13,246 bases of DNA from an uncultured Pirellula sp. (GTDB taxonomy: Bacteria > Planctomycetota > Planctomycetia > Pirellulales > Pirellulaceae): the NCBI GenBank assembly GCA_903892365.1, contig CAITIF010000656.1, positions 1 through 13,246 of the forward strand, written 5' to 3'. The notes under the pieces are model-generated. The model worked only from the letters and a program-made list of their open reading frames with translations. It made no database searches and was not told the DNA's origin. Shown here piece after piece: positions 1-7,732 of this stretch. The position numbers and the translations under genes were made by a program. Position 1 is the first letter of the stretch; every line of letters starts with the position of its first letter.

Positions 1-58
1 TGACAACATCATCACCGATCATGATGCTTTCGTCTCGATGACGCGAGAGTACAAGCAT
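1..58 (-). CDS. csrA: CsrA/RsmA carbon storage regulator, N-terminal part only
   Basis: CsrA is a small dimeric RNA-binding protein that blocks or stabilises mRNAs by binding GGA motifs, often over the ribosome binding site. Reading the minus strand from the ATG at 58-56 gives MLVLSRHRDESIMIGDDVV before the window ends. This matches the highly conserved CsrA start (MLVLSRKxxExIxIGDD), including the first beta strand and Arg6, a residue important for RNA binding in the family. The start is secure: AAAAGGAG (65-72) sits 6 bases upstream of the ATG. Only 19 codons of about 60-75 expected are visible, so the C-terminal half cannot be judged. A reading frame in another register on the same strand is only a shadow. 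Confidence 0.92.
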   Translation of the reverse strand, partial: MLVLSRHRDESIMIGDDVV

Positions 59-64
59 TGGAGA

Positions 65-72
65 CTCCTTTT
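65..72 (-). promoter_or_regulatory. csrA ribosome binding site containing a GGA motif
   Basis: The minus strand reads AAAAGGAG, then TCTCCA, then ATG. This is a near-perfect Shine-Dalgarno at 6-base spacing, and it fixes the csrA start. The GGA inside it is also the core of a CsrA binding site, so self-repression as known for E. coli csrA is possible but not shown here. Confidence 0.7.
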
Positions 73-145
73 CTTCGTTACGGTTGCATCCAGTGCAACA
101 GGGTTGGGTTTGAACAGTGGGCTGTACCAAAGCCGTCTACGGTGT

Positions 146-159
146 GAATGTATCCATTC
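146..159 (-). promoter_or_regulatory. Small GGA-loop hairpin in the csrA upstream region (candidate)
   Basis: On the minus strand GAATG-GATA-CATTC forms a 5-bp stem whose closing pair and loop expose GGA, about 90 bases before the csrA ATG. Known CsrA sites often present GGA in a hairpin loop. Whether this stretch is transcribed is unknown, since no convincing promoter could be placed. The stem is short enough to be chance. Confidence 0.25.
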
Positions 160-313
160 CTCGGTACGGCAGATGGTATCGGCGGGAAAATGCTGGCGCA
201 TCACGCTTCAACAATGCTTTCCGTGAGCAACTGCTGTTCTGACTTTAACGCGCAAGACGTATGAATTTAGAGATTAGATTTTAGCTTTTATTGGCATGGT
301 CAAGAATCATGTT

Positions 314-730
314 CTACGCACGTGATTCCATTTCAGGAATATACCCTTCGAGGAAATTCCAGAGTCCTCACGATCTTTTGAATTCGAGATCGTTGGCTTG
401 CGATTCGTCTGCAAAATGATCCCGATGCCATGTCAACGCCATCGCTCCTGCGAAGTTGAACTTTGCGAAAAAACGATCAACCTTGGGTAGCTCTGTAACG
501 TTAAGGTCATAGAGACTGACAATTCCAGCCAAGACAACCTAGTCTGAAACGTTTGTGTAGCCCGCACGTTTTAACATGAATTTTTTGAGCACCATGATTC
601 GATAGCAATTGTCGTCAAGCTCAACGTAGCTTGCCTCACTTGCCGAGGTAGTCTCCATCGACCTCAGAGTGAAATGCATATTGTCAAGCATCTTCTCTAA
701 CCGTTCTACTCCCACTCTAGAAGTTAACAT
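314..730 (-). pseudogene. Possible decayed gene: one protein-like frame interrupted by two stop codons
   Basis: On the minus strand a single frame runs from a possible start at 730 (or the ATGs at 679 or 658) to a TAG at 316-314. It is interrupted in frame by TAG (541-539) and TGA (370-368). The three pieces read like ordinary protein, for example CYRIMVLKKFMLKRAGYTN before the first stop, VDRFFAKFNFAGAMALTWHR between the stops and GLWNFLEGYIPEMESRA after the second. Both stops are one transition from TGG (Trp), so two point mutations would restore a frame of about 115-138 codons. I do not recognise the family. The 5' end overlaps the GTG start of the gene at 669 unless this frame begins at 658 or that gene begins at GTG 732. 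A frame with two stops over this length can also arise by chance. Confidence 0.33.
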
Positions 731-2420
731 CGTGAAAAGACGCTATCCGTCGCATTTGAAACTGCACGTAGAAGATTCGGCTTCCCTGGTTGCGTCGGCT
801 AACGAACGTACTCGAAAGAGCAGTTTCTCCGCTCAGGGGCAGGATGAAATTCAGGATTTGTTAAGAGCTTTCTCGGAGGCGACAAACTGGGCCGTGAGCG
901 ATCGGCCAAAGCATGTCGACACGAAAAGCGATGTGCCCAGTCACCATATGGCACAAGCTCCAGCGAGCAAGCGTTGGCGGTTGATCGAGACCATGGTGCA
1001 AGACGGGGTGATGGATGCTTTAGATTTGGCTGAGCTGCCATCGGTATCCATGGATCGCGCCCAAGATTTGCTTTTATCGATTGAGCGGCTTGTAGATCGG
1101 CTTGATCGAGCCGAAGAAGCCGTCCGTCGCCAAGAAGCAGAACTGGCGACAACGTTAGGGGTAACCAGTCACAGCGATCGACAACGCGAAACGGCAGATC
1201 GCTTAGAGGCGATCCTAGAAAGTGTTTGTCGGTCGATCGGTGCTGTGGCTGGAGCAATCTATGTTTTGGATGACGACACGTCGTCGCTGAAAATGCGATC
1301 TTCGATCGGCCTGCCACGAAATCGACTGACGGCTCCTCCACGCGAATTGCGTGGTTCGCTAGCTGACCTCGAGGCACTTCTCGGGAATGCGGTACTGCTG
1401 AGCGACATTGAGCATATGCATGACTGGCCAAGTCCCGAGCCTTACGCCTCAGCCTTGGTGGTACCAATCGGCTCATCCACCATGCCGCATGGAACGATGT
1501 GGTTTTGGTCAGAAAAGTCCCGTTCGTATAGCGCTACGGAAGTCGAGGTTGCTAACTTGGCTGCCGGGCGTGTGATGTGCGAGATCGAACAGTCCATCCT
1601 GGGGCAAGAGATTCATCAATCCCGAATCATCCAGAAACAGTTTGATACAGCAAGCCTCACTCAGGCGAGCATGTTGCCCGACAGTCAAATGCTTCACAAA
1701 GATTTCGACGTCAACGGCTGGACCTACCAAAACGGTAGTATCGGTGGCGGCTTTCACTTTTGGGATGTCAATCCGCAAGAAATGATCACGTTAGCGGTAG
1801 GCAATGCCAATCAGCAAGGGCCGGACGGGGCATTGGTTTCAACGGGAATACAATCGATCCTGCGAGCATTTTGGACTCAGGGGGAGAGTCCTGCAGCCAT
1901 CATGAGATCGATTAATGACACCATGTGGGCTTTGCAAGAAGCGGACTGGACTGCATCGCTGAATTTGATTCAGTTAAATCCAAAAACAGGCTACGGATCG
2001 ATTTGTAGTGCTGGCAATATGGAAACATTCATTGTTTCCCATCGAGGATTTCGTCCCATCGGAATCCCTGGGCCAAGAGTAGCGATGCTACCGGATAGCA
2101 TTTTCAAAGCAAGTCGATTCTGTCTGCAGTCTGGTGAGATCTTAGTATCCTACACTTCTGGTATCCTGGACCAGAGTCGCTCCAAACTCCAACCCGCCAA
2201 AGAGCCTGTGGGCAAAGGAAAGCGAATGCCGAAACCGGTCAATTACGCACAATTTGACCAAAGCACGCTTCTGCAGATTGTCCGAGAAATGGCAGACGAA
2301 AAAGCGAACGATATCACTGGTTTCTTGGCCAGGACCCTACCAACTTTTGACCGCAGCACGAATGATGAAGCAGATCGCTCGTTGATTCTAGTTCGCAATA
2401 CTCGCAAGGGAACACGCTAG
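669..2420 (+). CDS. GAF domain protein with a degenerate SpoIIE/PP2C-like phosphatase domain
   Basis: This 583-residue, probably cytoplasmic protein has three parts: an N-terminal region with a charged helix, likely coiled coil (about 130-165); a GAF-type sensor domain (about 173-311); and a C-terminal SpoIIE/PP2C-like domain (about 345-577). Active relatives hydrolyse phosphoserine or phosphothreonine, often on anti-anti-sigma proteins, using Mn/Mg held by aspartates in GGDFxD, GD and TDG motifs. Here these read GGGFHF (359-364), GN (378-379) and TSG (496-498), so four acidic positions are Gly, Phe, Asn and Ser. Only the late Asp569 (ADRSLILV) is kept. The fold appears intact, including SAGN at 447-450 where active members have NAGH, so a binding or scaffold role is more likely than catalysis. 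The start is uncertain: GTG 669 lacks a clear Shine-Dalgarno, and GTG 732 (residue 22) is a real alternative. The stop precedes an inverted repeat and the secretin terminator. Confidence 0.85.
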   Translation: MKCILSSIFSNRSTPTLEVNIVKRRYPSHLKLHVEDSASLVASANERTRKSSFSAQGQDEIQDLLRAFSEATNWAVSDRPKHVDTKSDVPSHHMAQAPASKRWRLIETMVQDGVMDALDLAELPSVSMDRAQDLLLSIERLVDRLDRAEEAVRRQEAELATTLGVTSHSDRQRETADRLEAILESVCRSIGAVAGAIYVLDDDTSSLKMRSSIGLPRNRLTAPPRELRGSLADLEALLGNAVLLSDIEHMHDWPSPEPYASALVVPIGSSTMPHGTMWFWSEKSRSYSATEVEVANLAAGRVMCEIEQSILGQEIHQSRIIQKQFDTASLTQASMLPDSQMLHKDFDVNGWTYQNGSIGGGFHFWDVNPQEMITLAVGNANQQGPDGALVSTGIQSILRAFWTQGESPAAIMRSINDTMWALQEADWTASLNLIQLNPKTGYGSICSAGNMETFIVSHRGFRPIGIPGPRVAMLPDSIFKASRFCLQSGEILVSYTSGILDQSRSKLQPAKEPVGKGKRMPKPVNYAQFDQSTLLQIVREMADEKANDITGFLARTLPTFDRSTNDEADRSLILVRNTRKGTR

Positions 2421-2452
2421 GTAGTCTGTTCAAGCAAGACCGACGATTACTT

Positions 2453-2523
2453 TGAGCCGTGGGCGCTAGCCGCGACACGGGATTTTCTGTGGCAACCGTA
2501 ACGCGGCTAGCGCCTGCGGCTCA
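2453..2523. repeat. REP-like long inverted repeat, 22-bp arms
   Basis: The arms 2453-2474 and 2502-2523 are inverted copies. They pair over 22 positions, with only two adjacent mismatches that would be G-U wobbles in RNA, around a 27-base loop. The core GGGCGCTAGCCGCG is GC-rich against its surroundings. From general knowledge, intergenic elements with a GGGCGCTAGCC core recur in Rhodopirellula-type genomes, so this is probably one copy of a dispersed palindromic family. It lies between the stop codons of two convergent genes, the usual place for such elements. It could also help terminate the rightward transcript, but no T-run follows. Confidence 0.7.
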
Positions 2524-2560
2524 GCAGAAATGACTCTTTGCAAATGTCGGAAATGCAAAT

Positions 2561-2590
2561 AAAAAAACCCACGGCCTTTGCCGTGGGTTT
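2561..2590 (-). terminator. Intrinsic terminator of the secretin gene
   Basis: AAACCCACGGC (2565-2575) and GCCGTGGGTTT (2580-2590) form a perfect 11-bp stem around a CTTT loop. Seven A's at 2561-2567 give a U-run on the minus-strand transcript, so this is a canonical rho-independent terminator 40 bases after the secretin stop. On the plus strand only three T's follow, so it would terminate the phosphatase-like gene less strongly. Confidence 0.9.
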
Positions 2591-2629
2591 GATCCATGTC
2601 TCTCAACAGGGTCGACTGCCCTTATCGGA

Positions 2630-5600
2630 TTAAGGGTTGGGGGTAACGACTCCCAACAACTCTTCTTCTTCCTCAGGAATGATGATCCGCGGTGTCACCG
2701 TCATCATCAGCGTATTGGTTTCCCGACCGATCGCATTATTCTTGAACAGTCGATTCAGGTAAGGAATCTTGCTTAGCATTGGCGTACCTCGTTCGACACG
2801 AGCTTCACGCAGTCGCTTGATCCCACCCAATAGAATCGTGCCGCCGTCTGGTACACTGACCGTCGTCGTTACGCTTGTTTGCCCGAACGTTGGTTGCTGA
2901 ACGGTGGTACCTTCGATCACATCCTCTTGGTTTGGACGGTTGGTTGGTACACCATTGTTCAGAATCGTCGTGCCCGTAGCAGATCGGCGGCTTCCTTGGA
3001 AAGTAAACTCTCGATCGCCTGATTCAATTCGGGTGAATTGAGGGACCAGCGTCATTCGAACAAATCGTTTGTCTTGGGAGACAACCGACTGCACATTCAT
3101 TTGTGTTCCTTCGCTAAGCACCACAATGATCGGCCGTTGAGCGACAGCGAAGTCACCAACAACCGGATCGTAGGAGATAACGAACGGACGTTGAGCGGTA
3201 TCGTTGATCGAAGCTGTTTGTCCATCGAACATCGTTACCTTCGGAGCTTGCAACACGTTAGAACGGCTGTTCCCTTGCGATGCCTCCAAGAAGAAGAACA
3301 GCTCCAGATCGCTCAAGATCGCTAGTCCGACGGAAGTGGCGGCTGCAGCATCAGGACGACCAGCAGGTGGCTGCACGGTAAAGTTGTTCCGAACGTTGAT
3401 GTCCAGATCCGATGTGTAGCTCGGAGCGGCAGTTCCTACGCCGCTCGTAATACCGACGGCAACGCTTGGACCGGAGTTCTCACGTGGAAGGCGGTTGATC
3501 TTGTCGTTGATGTTGAAGTCGAAGTCGACACCGATTCGCTCAAAGAAGGTGTCTTCCAATTGCATGAATCGGCATTCGATTGTCACTTGAAGGTTTTGCA
3601 AGGCTCGCAACGATTTCAGCAAGTCTGCAATGGCTTCGTGTGTTTCTTGAGGTGCGGTTACCACCAAGCTCAAGTTTTGACGAAACTCCATCATGGACGA
3701 GTTTCCACCGGCGATTTGCCACTGATCAGGCGAGATCGTTTGCTCGATCAGCCGAATCAAATCCGCATAGTTTGCGATTGCAGCACCACCTAGACCCACC
3801 GTGGAGTTCGGGAAGTTGCCAGGCATTCCGCCCGCCATCGAGCCGGGCGACATTCCTTGCAACGAACCCAGCGTGTTCACTTGAGCAAGAACTGGGGAGC
3901 TGGGATCGATGTTGGCGATACGGCTAGCAGCACTAGCAGCATTCTCATCCCGAATCGTTGCAGAAGCAAAGTTGGTCTGTGCTTGATAGGCAGATTGCAG
4001 AGCCCCGGCCATTCCGGTGTTGTAATCGGATACAAAGTTTGGAATTGGAATCACCAAGTCCTTCACGTTGTACACTTCCTTGTAGGTGTCCTTCTTGTTG
4101 AAGCGACTGCTTTCGATGGTGAGAACTTCGTTCTTGATCGAGTAGGTCAAGTTGAGCCGTTCCAGCATCACGTTCAGTGCACTCTTCAACGAGATGGAAT
4201 TGCCTTTCAGGTCAAGCGTGATCGGTTGATCTACGGTGATCCCTTCCTCTGCAATCGATCGGTCATCGATCACAATCGTGATCCCGGTCATCTCGGAGAT
4301 GGTATTCATGGCATCGGACAAAGGCCGACGATCAAAGCTTGCTGAAAATTGTTCCGCCAGGCTTTCGCGAATCTTTCTTTCGCGAGGGGACATCCTTGCG
4401 TCTGTTTTTGCCGACCGAAGTCTTGTCAAGTCCGACCAAGCTTTGACCGGAGGCATTTGCAAAGGATTATCTCCAGCAAACGGTGTGCTTGACAGTTCAA
4501 CGTCTTTCATTGCATCTGCGAATTTTTCTTGCTTCAGGGAACGAATATCTTCGTTCTCTTCCACTCGACTTTGAATTTTCGCTTTGTTGTAAAGGACGGC
4601 TGCGATTTCGCTGTTCGGCTTGATCTCGCTTACTTTCTTAGCGATCGCCTCGGCTTCTGGGAACCGACGGTCATCGATCAGATCATTGTATTGATCGACA
4701 AGCGTTTGAACCTGGGCGTCCGTTTTGGCTTCCTTGATCGCATCTTGAAGGATCCTGTCTTCAATCTGCTTGTTCCGTTGATCCAGCTCGATGGTCGACT
4801 TGTTTTCATCCACCCAAGCTTGCATGTGAACCGTAACACGGTCGACCATGGTCAACAGATTTTTGCGTTGGACATTGTCTACATCCGCTTGTGCTACTCG
4901 TAGACGCAAGGTCTTCAGTTTGTCGAGCGCTTCCATCGGTTTGTTCGCGCCTGCCATTCGCTCAGCGTCTGCGATTTCGCCAGTGACCTCGGCGAACCAG
5001 CGTTGACGTTTGAGTTGGTTTTCGCGTCCTTCCGGAGTTGCTCCCTCGATAGCCTCTGGTTCATTACCAGCTCGGACTGTCGACTGCATAAACGTTAGCT
5101 TGTCTCGAAGTTGTGCACGCGTTGGCTGGTCCAAGTCATCCCGCTTTTGCCATGCAGATTTAAACAAGCTGAGAGCGGCTTCATTATCGCCACTGGAAAG
5201 AGCTTTGATGCCCTTGTCGTAGAGCTCGATACCTGTTTCATCGGCGTCGTAGGAGGAAAGCACGCCGCTTGCAGGTGCTACCCGCGACGCATCCATATTC
5301 GGTTGATACAATCCGGATTGAACTGCTTCAGTCGGATTGGAACCTTGAGGTAGTTGAGCGGTTGCATTCTGGACACCACCGACTGGCGTTTGAGCTGACG
5401 CGGCCATGACGGGTGAGCTGGTTCGTAATCTTTCAGCTCGGTCGATATCCAGTGCGACATTCCAAGGTCGCATCTGACCAGGTGCGAATTCGCTGTCAGG
5501 AACACGCAGTGAGTTTGCTTTTTCGATTAGGTTTCTCGCGGTTGCAACATCCCCGCGATCCAGAGCCATCTTGGCTTCTGCGGTCAAGCCAACTGCTTGG

Positions 5601-6283
5601 TCACGCAAAGGATTGGGTGGCAGATTTGGTTGAGCTGCGACAGCGTTTGTGTTTGTGTTAGGCAACGGAGGCAACACCGACGGTGGAAGTGTCGATGGCG
5701 GCAACGTAGCAGGAGGCAGCATGGACGGTTGACCGTTGGCTGCATTGGTTGGCGGCATTGGTGTTGCGGCCAGGAGTCCTGGATTGGATCCCGTTGCACT
5801 TGCCCCAGTTCGATTTCGAAGTGCGTTGGCGGCGCGGCTGTTGAGAACCGCTCCGGTTTGCAACGAAGCCATCGCTTTATCGAGAGCTTGTTGATTGAGC
5901 CCTCGTTCTAGGAATTGCTTTTTCGTTTGCTCCAACTCGGCTGCCATCTCCGGGCTATTCTGAGCAGCGAGAGAGGCTTGAGCGAATGCTTGTGCAGCCG
6001 CATCATTCTTTCCTTCGCTTAACGCAGCACGCGCCCGAATCAACAACGCTTTCGGAGTCACGGATGGTTCCGTTGGAACCGAACGCGACAGCTCAGTGTT
6101 TTGAGCGGGGGCCGGCAAAGGAGGAAGACTTGGGCTTTGTGCCACCGCATCCGTTGCGGTGCATGAGATCGTTGCCACGACTCCAGCTGGCACGATCAAG
6201 CCCAATGGCATTGAAACGGGCGCTGCTATCGCCGACACGGCGATCATAAGCCGTAATGTCCGAAGGGGGTTGAGGTGTTTCAA
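2630..6283 (-). CDS. Large TPR-containing outer-membrane secretin (type II/III/IV pilus secretin family)
   Basis: Secretins form multimeric gated channels in the outer membrane for type II/III secretion or type IV/Tad pili. This 1217-residue protein has a long signal peptide (likely cut after AVA, residue 48) and helical TPR-like segments (about 75-130, 225-258, 350-386 and 430-575). A Pro-rich stretch of PPATL-like pentads lies at 189-208. An STN/N0-like domain (about 640-727) precedes a linker with a short N-domain (about 838-895), followed by the secretin barrel domain (about 896-1202). The barrel carries the typical LEASQGNSRSNVLQAPKV (999-1016) and VPDGGTILLGGIKR (1144-1157) signatures. 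It is much longer than usual GspD or PilQ (about 650-750 residues) because of the N-terminal half. The start is TTG, supported by AAAGGAG (6291-6297) at 7-base spacing. Which machine it serves is not shown; the Tad-type genes at 9.6-11.7 kb make a Tad/type II-like role plausible. Confidence 0.93.
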   Translation of the reverse strand: MKHLNPLRTLRLMIAVSAIAAPVSMPLGLIVPAGVVATISCTATDAVAQSPSLPPLPAPAQNTELSRSVPTEPSVTPKALLIRARAALSEGKNDAAAQAFAQASLAAQNSPEMAAELEQTKKQFLERGLNQQALDKAMASLQTGAVLNSRAANALRNRTGASATGSNPGLLAATPMPPTNAANGQPSMLPPATLPPSTLPPSVLPPLPNTNTNAVAAQPNLPPNPLRDQAVGLTAEAKMALDRGDVATARNLIEKANSLRVPDSEFAPGQMRPWNVALDIDRAERLRTSSPVMAASAQTPVGGVQNATAQLPQGSNPTEAVQSGLYQPNMDASRVAPASGVLSSYDADETGIELYDKGIKALSSGDNEAALSLFKSAWQKRDDLDQPTRAQLRDKLTFMQSTVRAGNEPEAIEGATPEGRENQLKRQRWFAEVTGEIADAERMAGANKPMEALDKLKTLRLRVAQADVDNVQRKNLLTMVDRVTVHMQAWVDENKSTIELDQRNKQIEDRILQDAIKEAKTDAQVQTLVDQYNDLIDDRRFPEAEAIAKKVSEIKPNSEIAAVLYNKAKIQSRVEENEDIRSLKQEKFADAMKDVELSSTPFAGDNPLQMPPVKAWSDLTRLRSAKTDARMSPRERKIRESLAEQFSASFDRRPLSDAMNTISEMTGITIVIDDRSIAEEGITVDQPITLDLKGNSISLKSALNVMLERLNLTYSIKNEVLTIESSRFNKKDTYKEVYNVKDLVIPIPNFVSDYNTGMAGALQSAYQAQTNFASATIRDENAASAASRIANIDPSSPVLAQVNTLGSLQGMSPGSMAGGMPGNFPNSTVGLGGAAIANYADLIRLIEQTISPDQWQIAGGNSSMMEFRQNLSLVVTAPQETHEAIADLLKSLRALQNLQVTIECRFMQLEDTFFERIGVDFDFNINDKINRLPRENSGPSVAVGITSGVGTAAPSYTSDLDINVRNNFTVQPPAGRPDAAAATSVGLAILSDLELFFFLEASQGNSRSNVLQAPKVTMFDGQTASINDTAQRPFVISYDPVVGDFAVAQRPIIVVLSEGTQMNVQSVVSQDKRFVRMTLVPQFTRIESGDREFTFQGSRRSATGTTILNNGVPTNRPNQEDVIEGTTVQQPTFGQTSVTTTVSVPDGGTILLGGIKRLREARVERGTPMLSKIPYLNRLFKNNAIGRETNTLMMTVTPRIIIPEEEEELLGVVTPNP

Positions 6284-6436
6284 TGCGACACTCCTTTATC
6301 GTTTGATCGCTCAGATTCCAAAAATACACTTTTCATGCATCGTTTGCAGGCGGGGGTCTTCATGTCTTGAATGTCGCTTCCATGCAACCATCAAGATGTC
6401 GATCCCAGCCAACGAACTTTTAGTCCGCTCGCATCG

Positions 6437-6465
6437 GAATAATGCTAAACCAGAATACCGGTCAA
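6437..6465 (-). promoter_or_regulatory. Candidate sigma-70 type promoter upstream of the secretin gene
   Basis: The minus strand reads TTGACC (6465-6460), 17 bases, then TTATTC (6442-6437). The -35 box is good and the -10 box is poor. It would give a leader of about 150 bases before the TTG start. It lies in the 270-base gap after the upstream peptidase gene, so the secretin may have its own promoter. Planctomycete promoters are poorly defined, so this is a weak call. Confidence 0.25.
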
Positions 6466-6553
6466 GCCCAGTTTTCGATCCAATAGAACTTTTTTTCAAA
6501 TAGTAAAATAGGGTACCAAAAGCTTCTTGTGCAGCCTTCCCAATTCACCTGCT

Positions 6554-7732
6554 CTACCGCCGAAGGGTACCACTGTTCGGCAATTGTCCCAGAGTCTGGA
6601 ACGGGGCCGGTTGGCTTGCGCTATACGGTATACCTCGCATGCTGTTTGACGGTTGGCCCGCAGTTGCTGGAACGAATTGCTCGGATCTCGGTGCTGGTGA
6701 GCCAGGTGTTGTGGCCACACGCGTTCCAGCATTTTGCTTCAATTGCTCGACGTAGTAGCTGCTGGTACTGGCACCGTATGCGATGTTGGTATCCGTCATG
6801 CCGACCGTAGGATTTCCTTCCGGTTCGCTAGGATTGGATGGATTCATTGGGACGGTAGCCGATGCCGTTCGAACAGAGGAATCGATCGCGGATCGCGTTC
6901 CTACGGCAGCGATGGAGGAGGACGAAGATACTCCGCGAGCTGTGGCTGTGTAGGCTAACACTGCGCCGCCACCATCACCCACCCAATCGTTCCAAGCTGT
7001 TTGCAATTTGCCGATAAGCGGATACTCATAAAACTCATCGACCGCGGCAACCCAATCTTCGGTTTCCATCCCTCGTTCTAGAAATTTTACGAACTGACGA
7101 GGCCCTCCTTGAGCAATCAAAAAGCAAGAAAGGCTGTATCCTTGAGCATACAAAGGCATGATATCTGGCGGGTACTCGCGAAGGGAAAACAGAACCGCAA
7201 AAGGGATGCCTCGGCCTTCGCTCAGATAGCGAACGAGCATGTGATCGTGCTTGCTTCGTTCGCTGACATGTTCCACTGTGGTGCACGCTCCCTCATCGGC
7301 CCAACGTGGGATTGGCTTACCCAGTGCTGAGAAGTGGCTAGCCAGGATGGTGTGTGTGATTTCGTGTGGAAGAACACTATCCAAAATGCGTTCTACCGAA
7401 CCAGAGACGGTCATTTGAAAGTTGGCCACACCCCCTTCAGGGATCAGAGTGTATTTGGTCTCCCCGTTTGCCAACATGGTTCCATCGTTAACAATCAATG
7501 GGCAAGGTTGTGGCCAATTAGGAATTTCTTGTCCAAGCCAATGAATTGCTAGTTCTTTTCTTGTTCGTTCGGCCTCCACCGCCACTTGATTTGCAAGGGA
7601 AGCGTTTCTCGCAATGACTCGAAAATTCGGCGACGTCACACTTGCGCGGGGGCTGACCATCATCTGAGCAACACTTGAAGCGCTCATCGAAATCAAGGCC
7701 AACAGGCCAATAAAAATGCTTCGTGCATCCAT
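6554..7732 (-). CDS. Secreted zincin metallopeptidase (peptidase MA-like gluzincin)
   Basis: This 392-residue protein has a clear signal peptide (hydrophobic 6-21, likely cut after SVA, residue 22), so it should act outside the cytoplasm. The zinc site is HEITH (123-127), with WADEGA following and E147 as the probable third ligand 20 residues after the second His. That is the arrangement of gluzincins of the peptidase MA-like type. The catalytic domain covers about 35-250. The rest (about 265-392) is a low-complexity Ser/Thr/Pro/Asn-rich tail with no recognisable fold, perhaps a linker or wall-contacting segment. The ATG at 7732 has GGAG about 10 bases upstream. The gene lies upstream of the secretin in the same orientation with a 270-base gap, so shared function is possible but co-transcription is uncertain. 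The substrate is unknown. No terminator was seen after it. Confidence 0.8.
   Translation of the reverse strand: MDARSIFIGLLALISMSASSVAQMMVSPRASVTSPNFRVIARNASLANQVAVEAERTRKELAIHWLGQEIPNWPQPCPLIVNDGTMLANGETKYTLIPEGGVANFQMTVSGSVERILDSVLPHEITHTILASHFSALGKPIPRWADEGACTTVEHVSERSKHDHMLVRYLSEGRGIPFAVLFSLREYPPDIMPLYAQGYSLSCFLIAQGGPRQFVKFLERGMETEDWVAAVDEFYEYPLIGKLQTAWNDWVGDGGGAVLAYTATARGVSSSSSIAAVGTRSAIDSSVRTASATVPMNPSNPSEPEGNPTVGMTDTNIAYGASTSSYYVEQLKQNAGTRVATTPGSPAPRSEQFVPATAGQPSNSMRGIPYSASQPAPFQTLGQLPNSGTLRR

Larger units (their letters stand above)
59..668. other. Long stretch without an intact gene between csrA and the pseudophosphatase
   Basis: About 610 bases hold no intact gene that I can support. 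The part up to about 313 is the upstream region of csrA. It includes an AT-rich patch (261-285), where a minus-strand TTGACC followed by TAAAATCTAAT is a weak promoter-like string with poor spacing (14 or 19 bases). The part from 314 is the interrupted frame listed separately. Short frames at 38-226 (plus) and 19-204 (minus) overlap csrA and its leader and show no family features. Confidence 0.5.

Noticed and set aside
19..226. Two overlapping short frames (plus 38-226, minus 19-204) at the left edge
   Set aside because: They overlap csrA and its strong ribosome binding site in other registers and show no domain, signal peptide or ribosome binding site.
799..1476. 225-codon minus-strand frame inside the pseudophosphatase gene
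   Set aside because: Arg/Leu/Ser/Pro-rich antisense shadow of a gene with clear GAF and PP2C-like domains; no family features of its own.
3857..4345. 162-codon plus-strand frame opposite the secretin
   Set aside because: Antisense shadow: the opposite strand encodes the well-supported secretin across the whole stretch.
5660..5719. Apparent tandem DNA repeat encoding PPATL-like pentads in the secretin
   Set aside because: The repetition is at the protein level (a Pro-rich linker); the DNA units are too diverged to call a separate repeat element.
6311..6499. 62-codon minus-strand frame between the peptidase and the secretin
   Set aside because: TTG start without a ribosome binding site, no domain or hydrophobic pattern; more likely secretin leader and promoter region.
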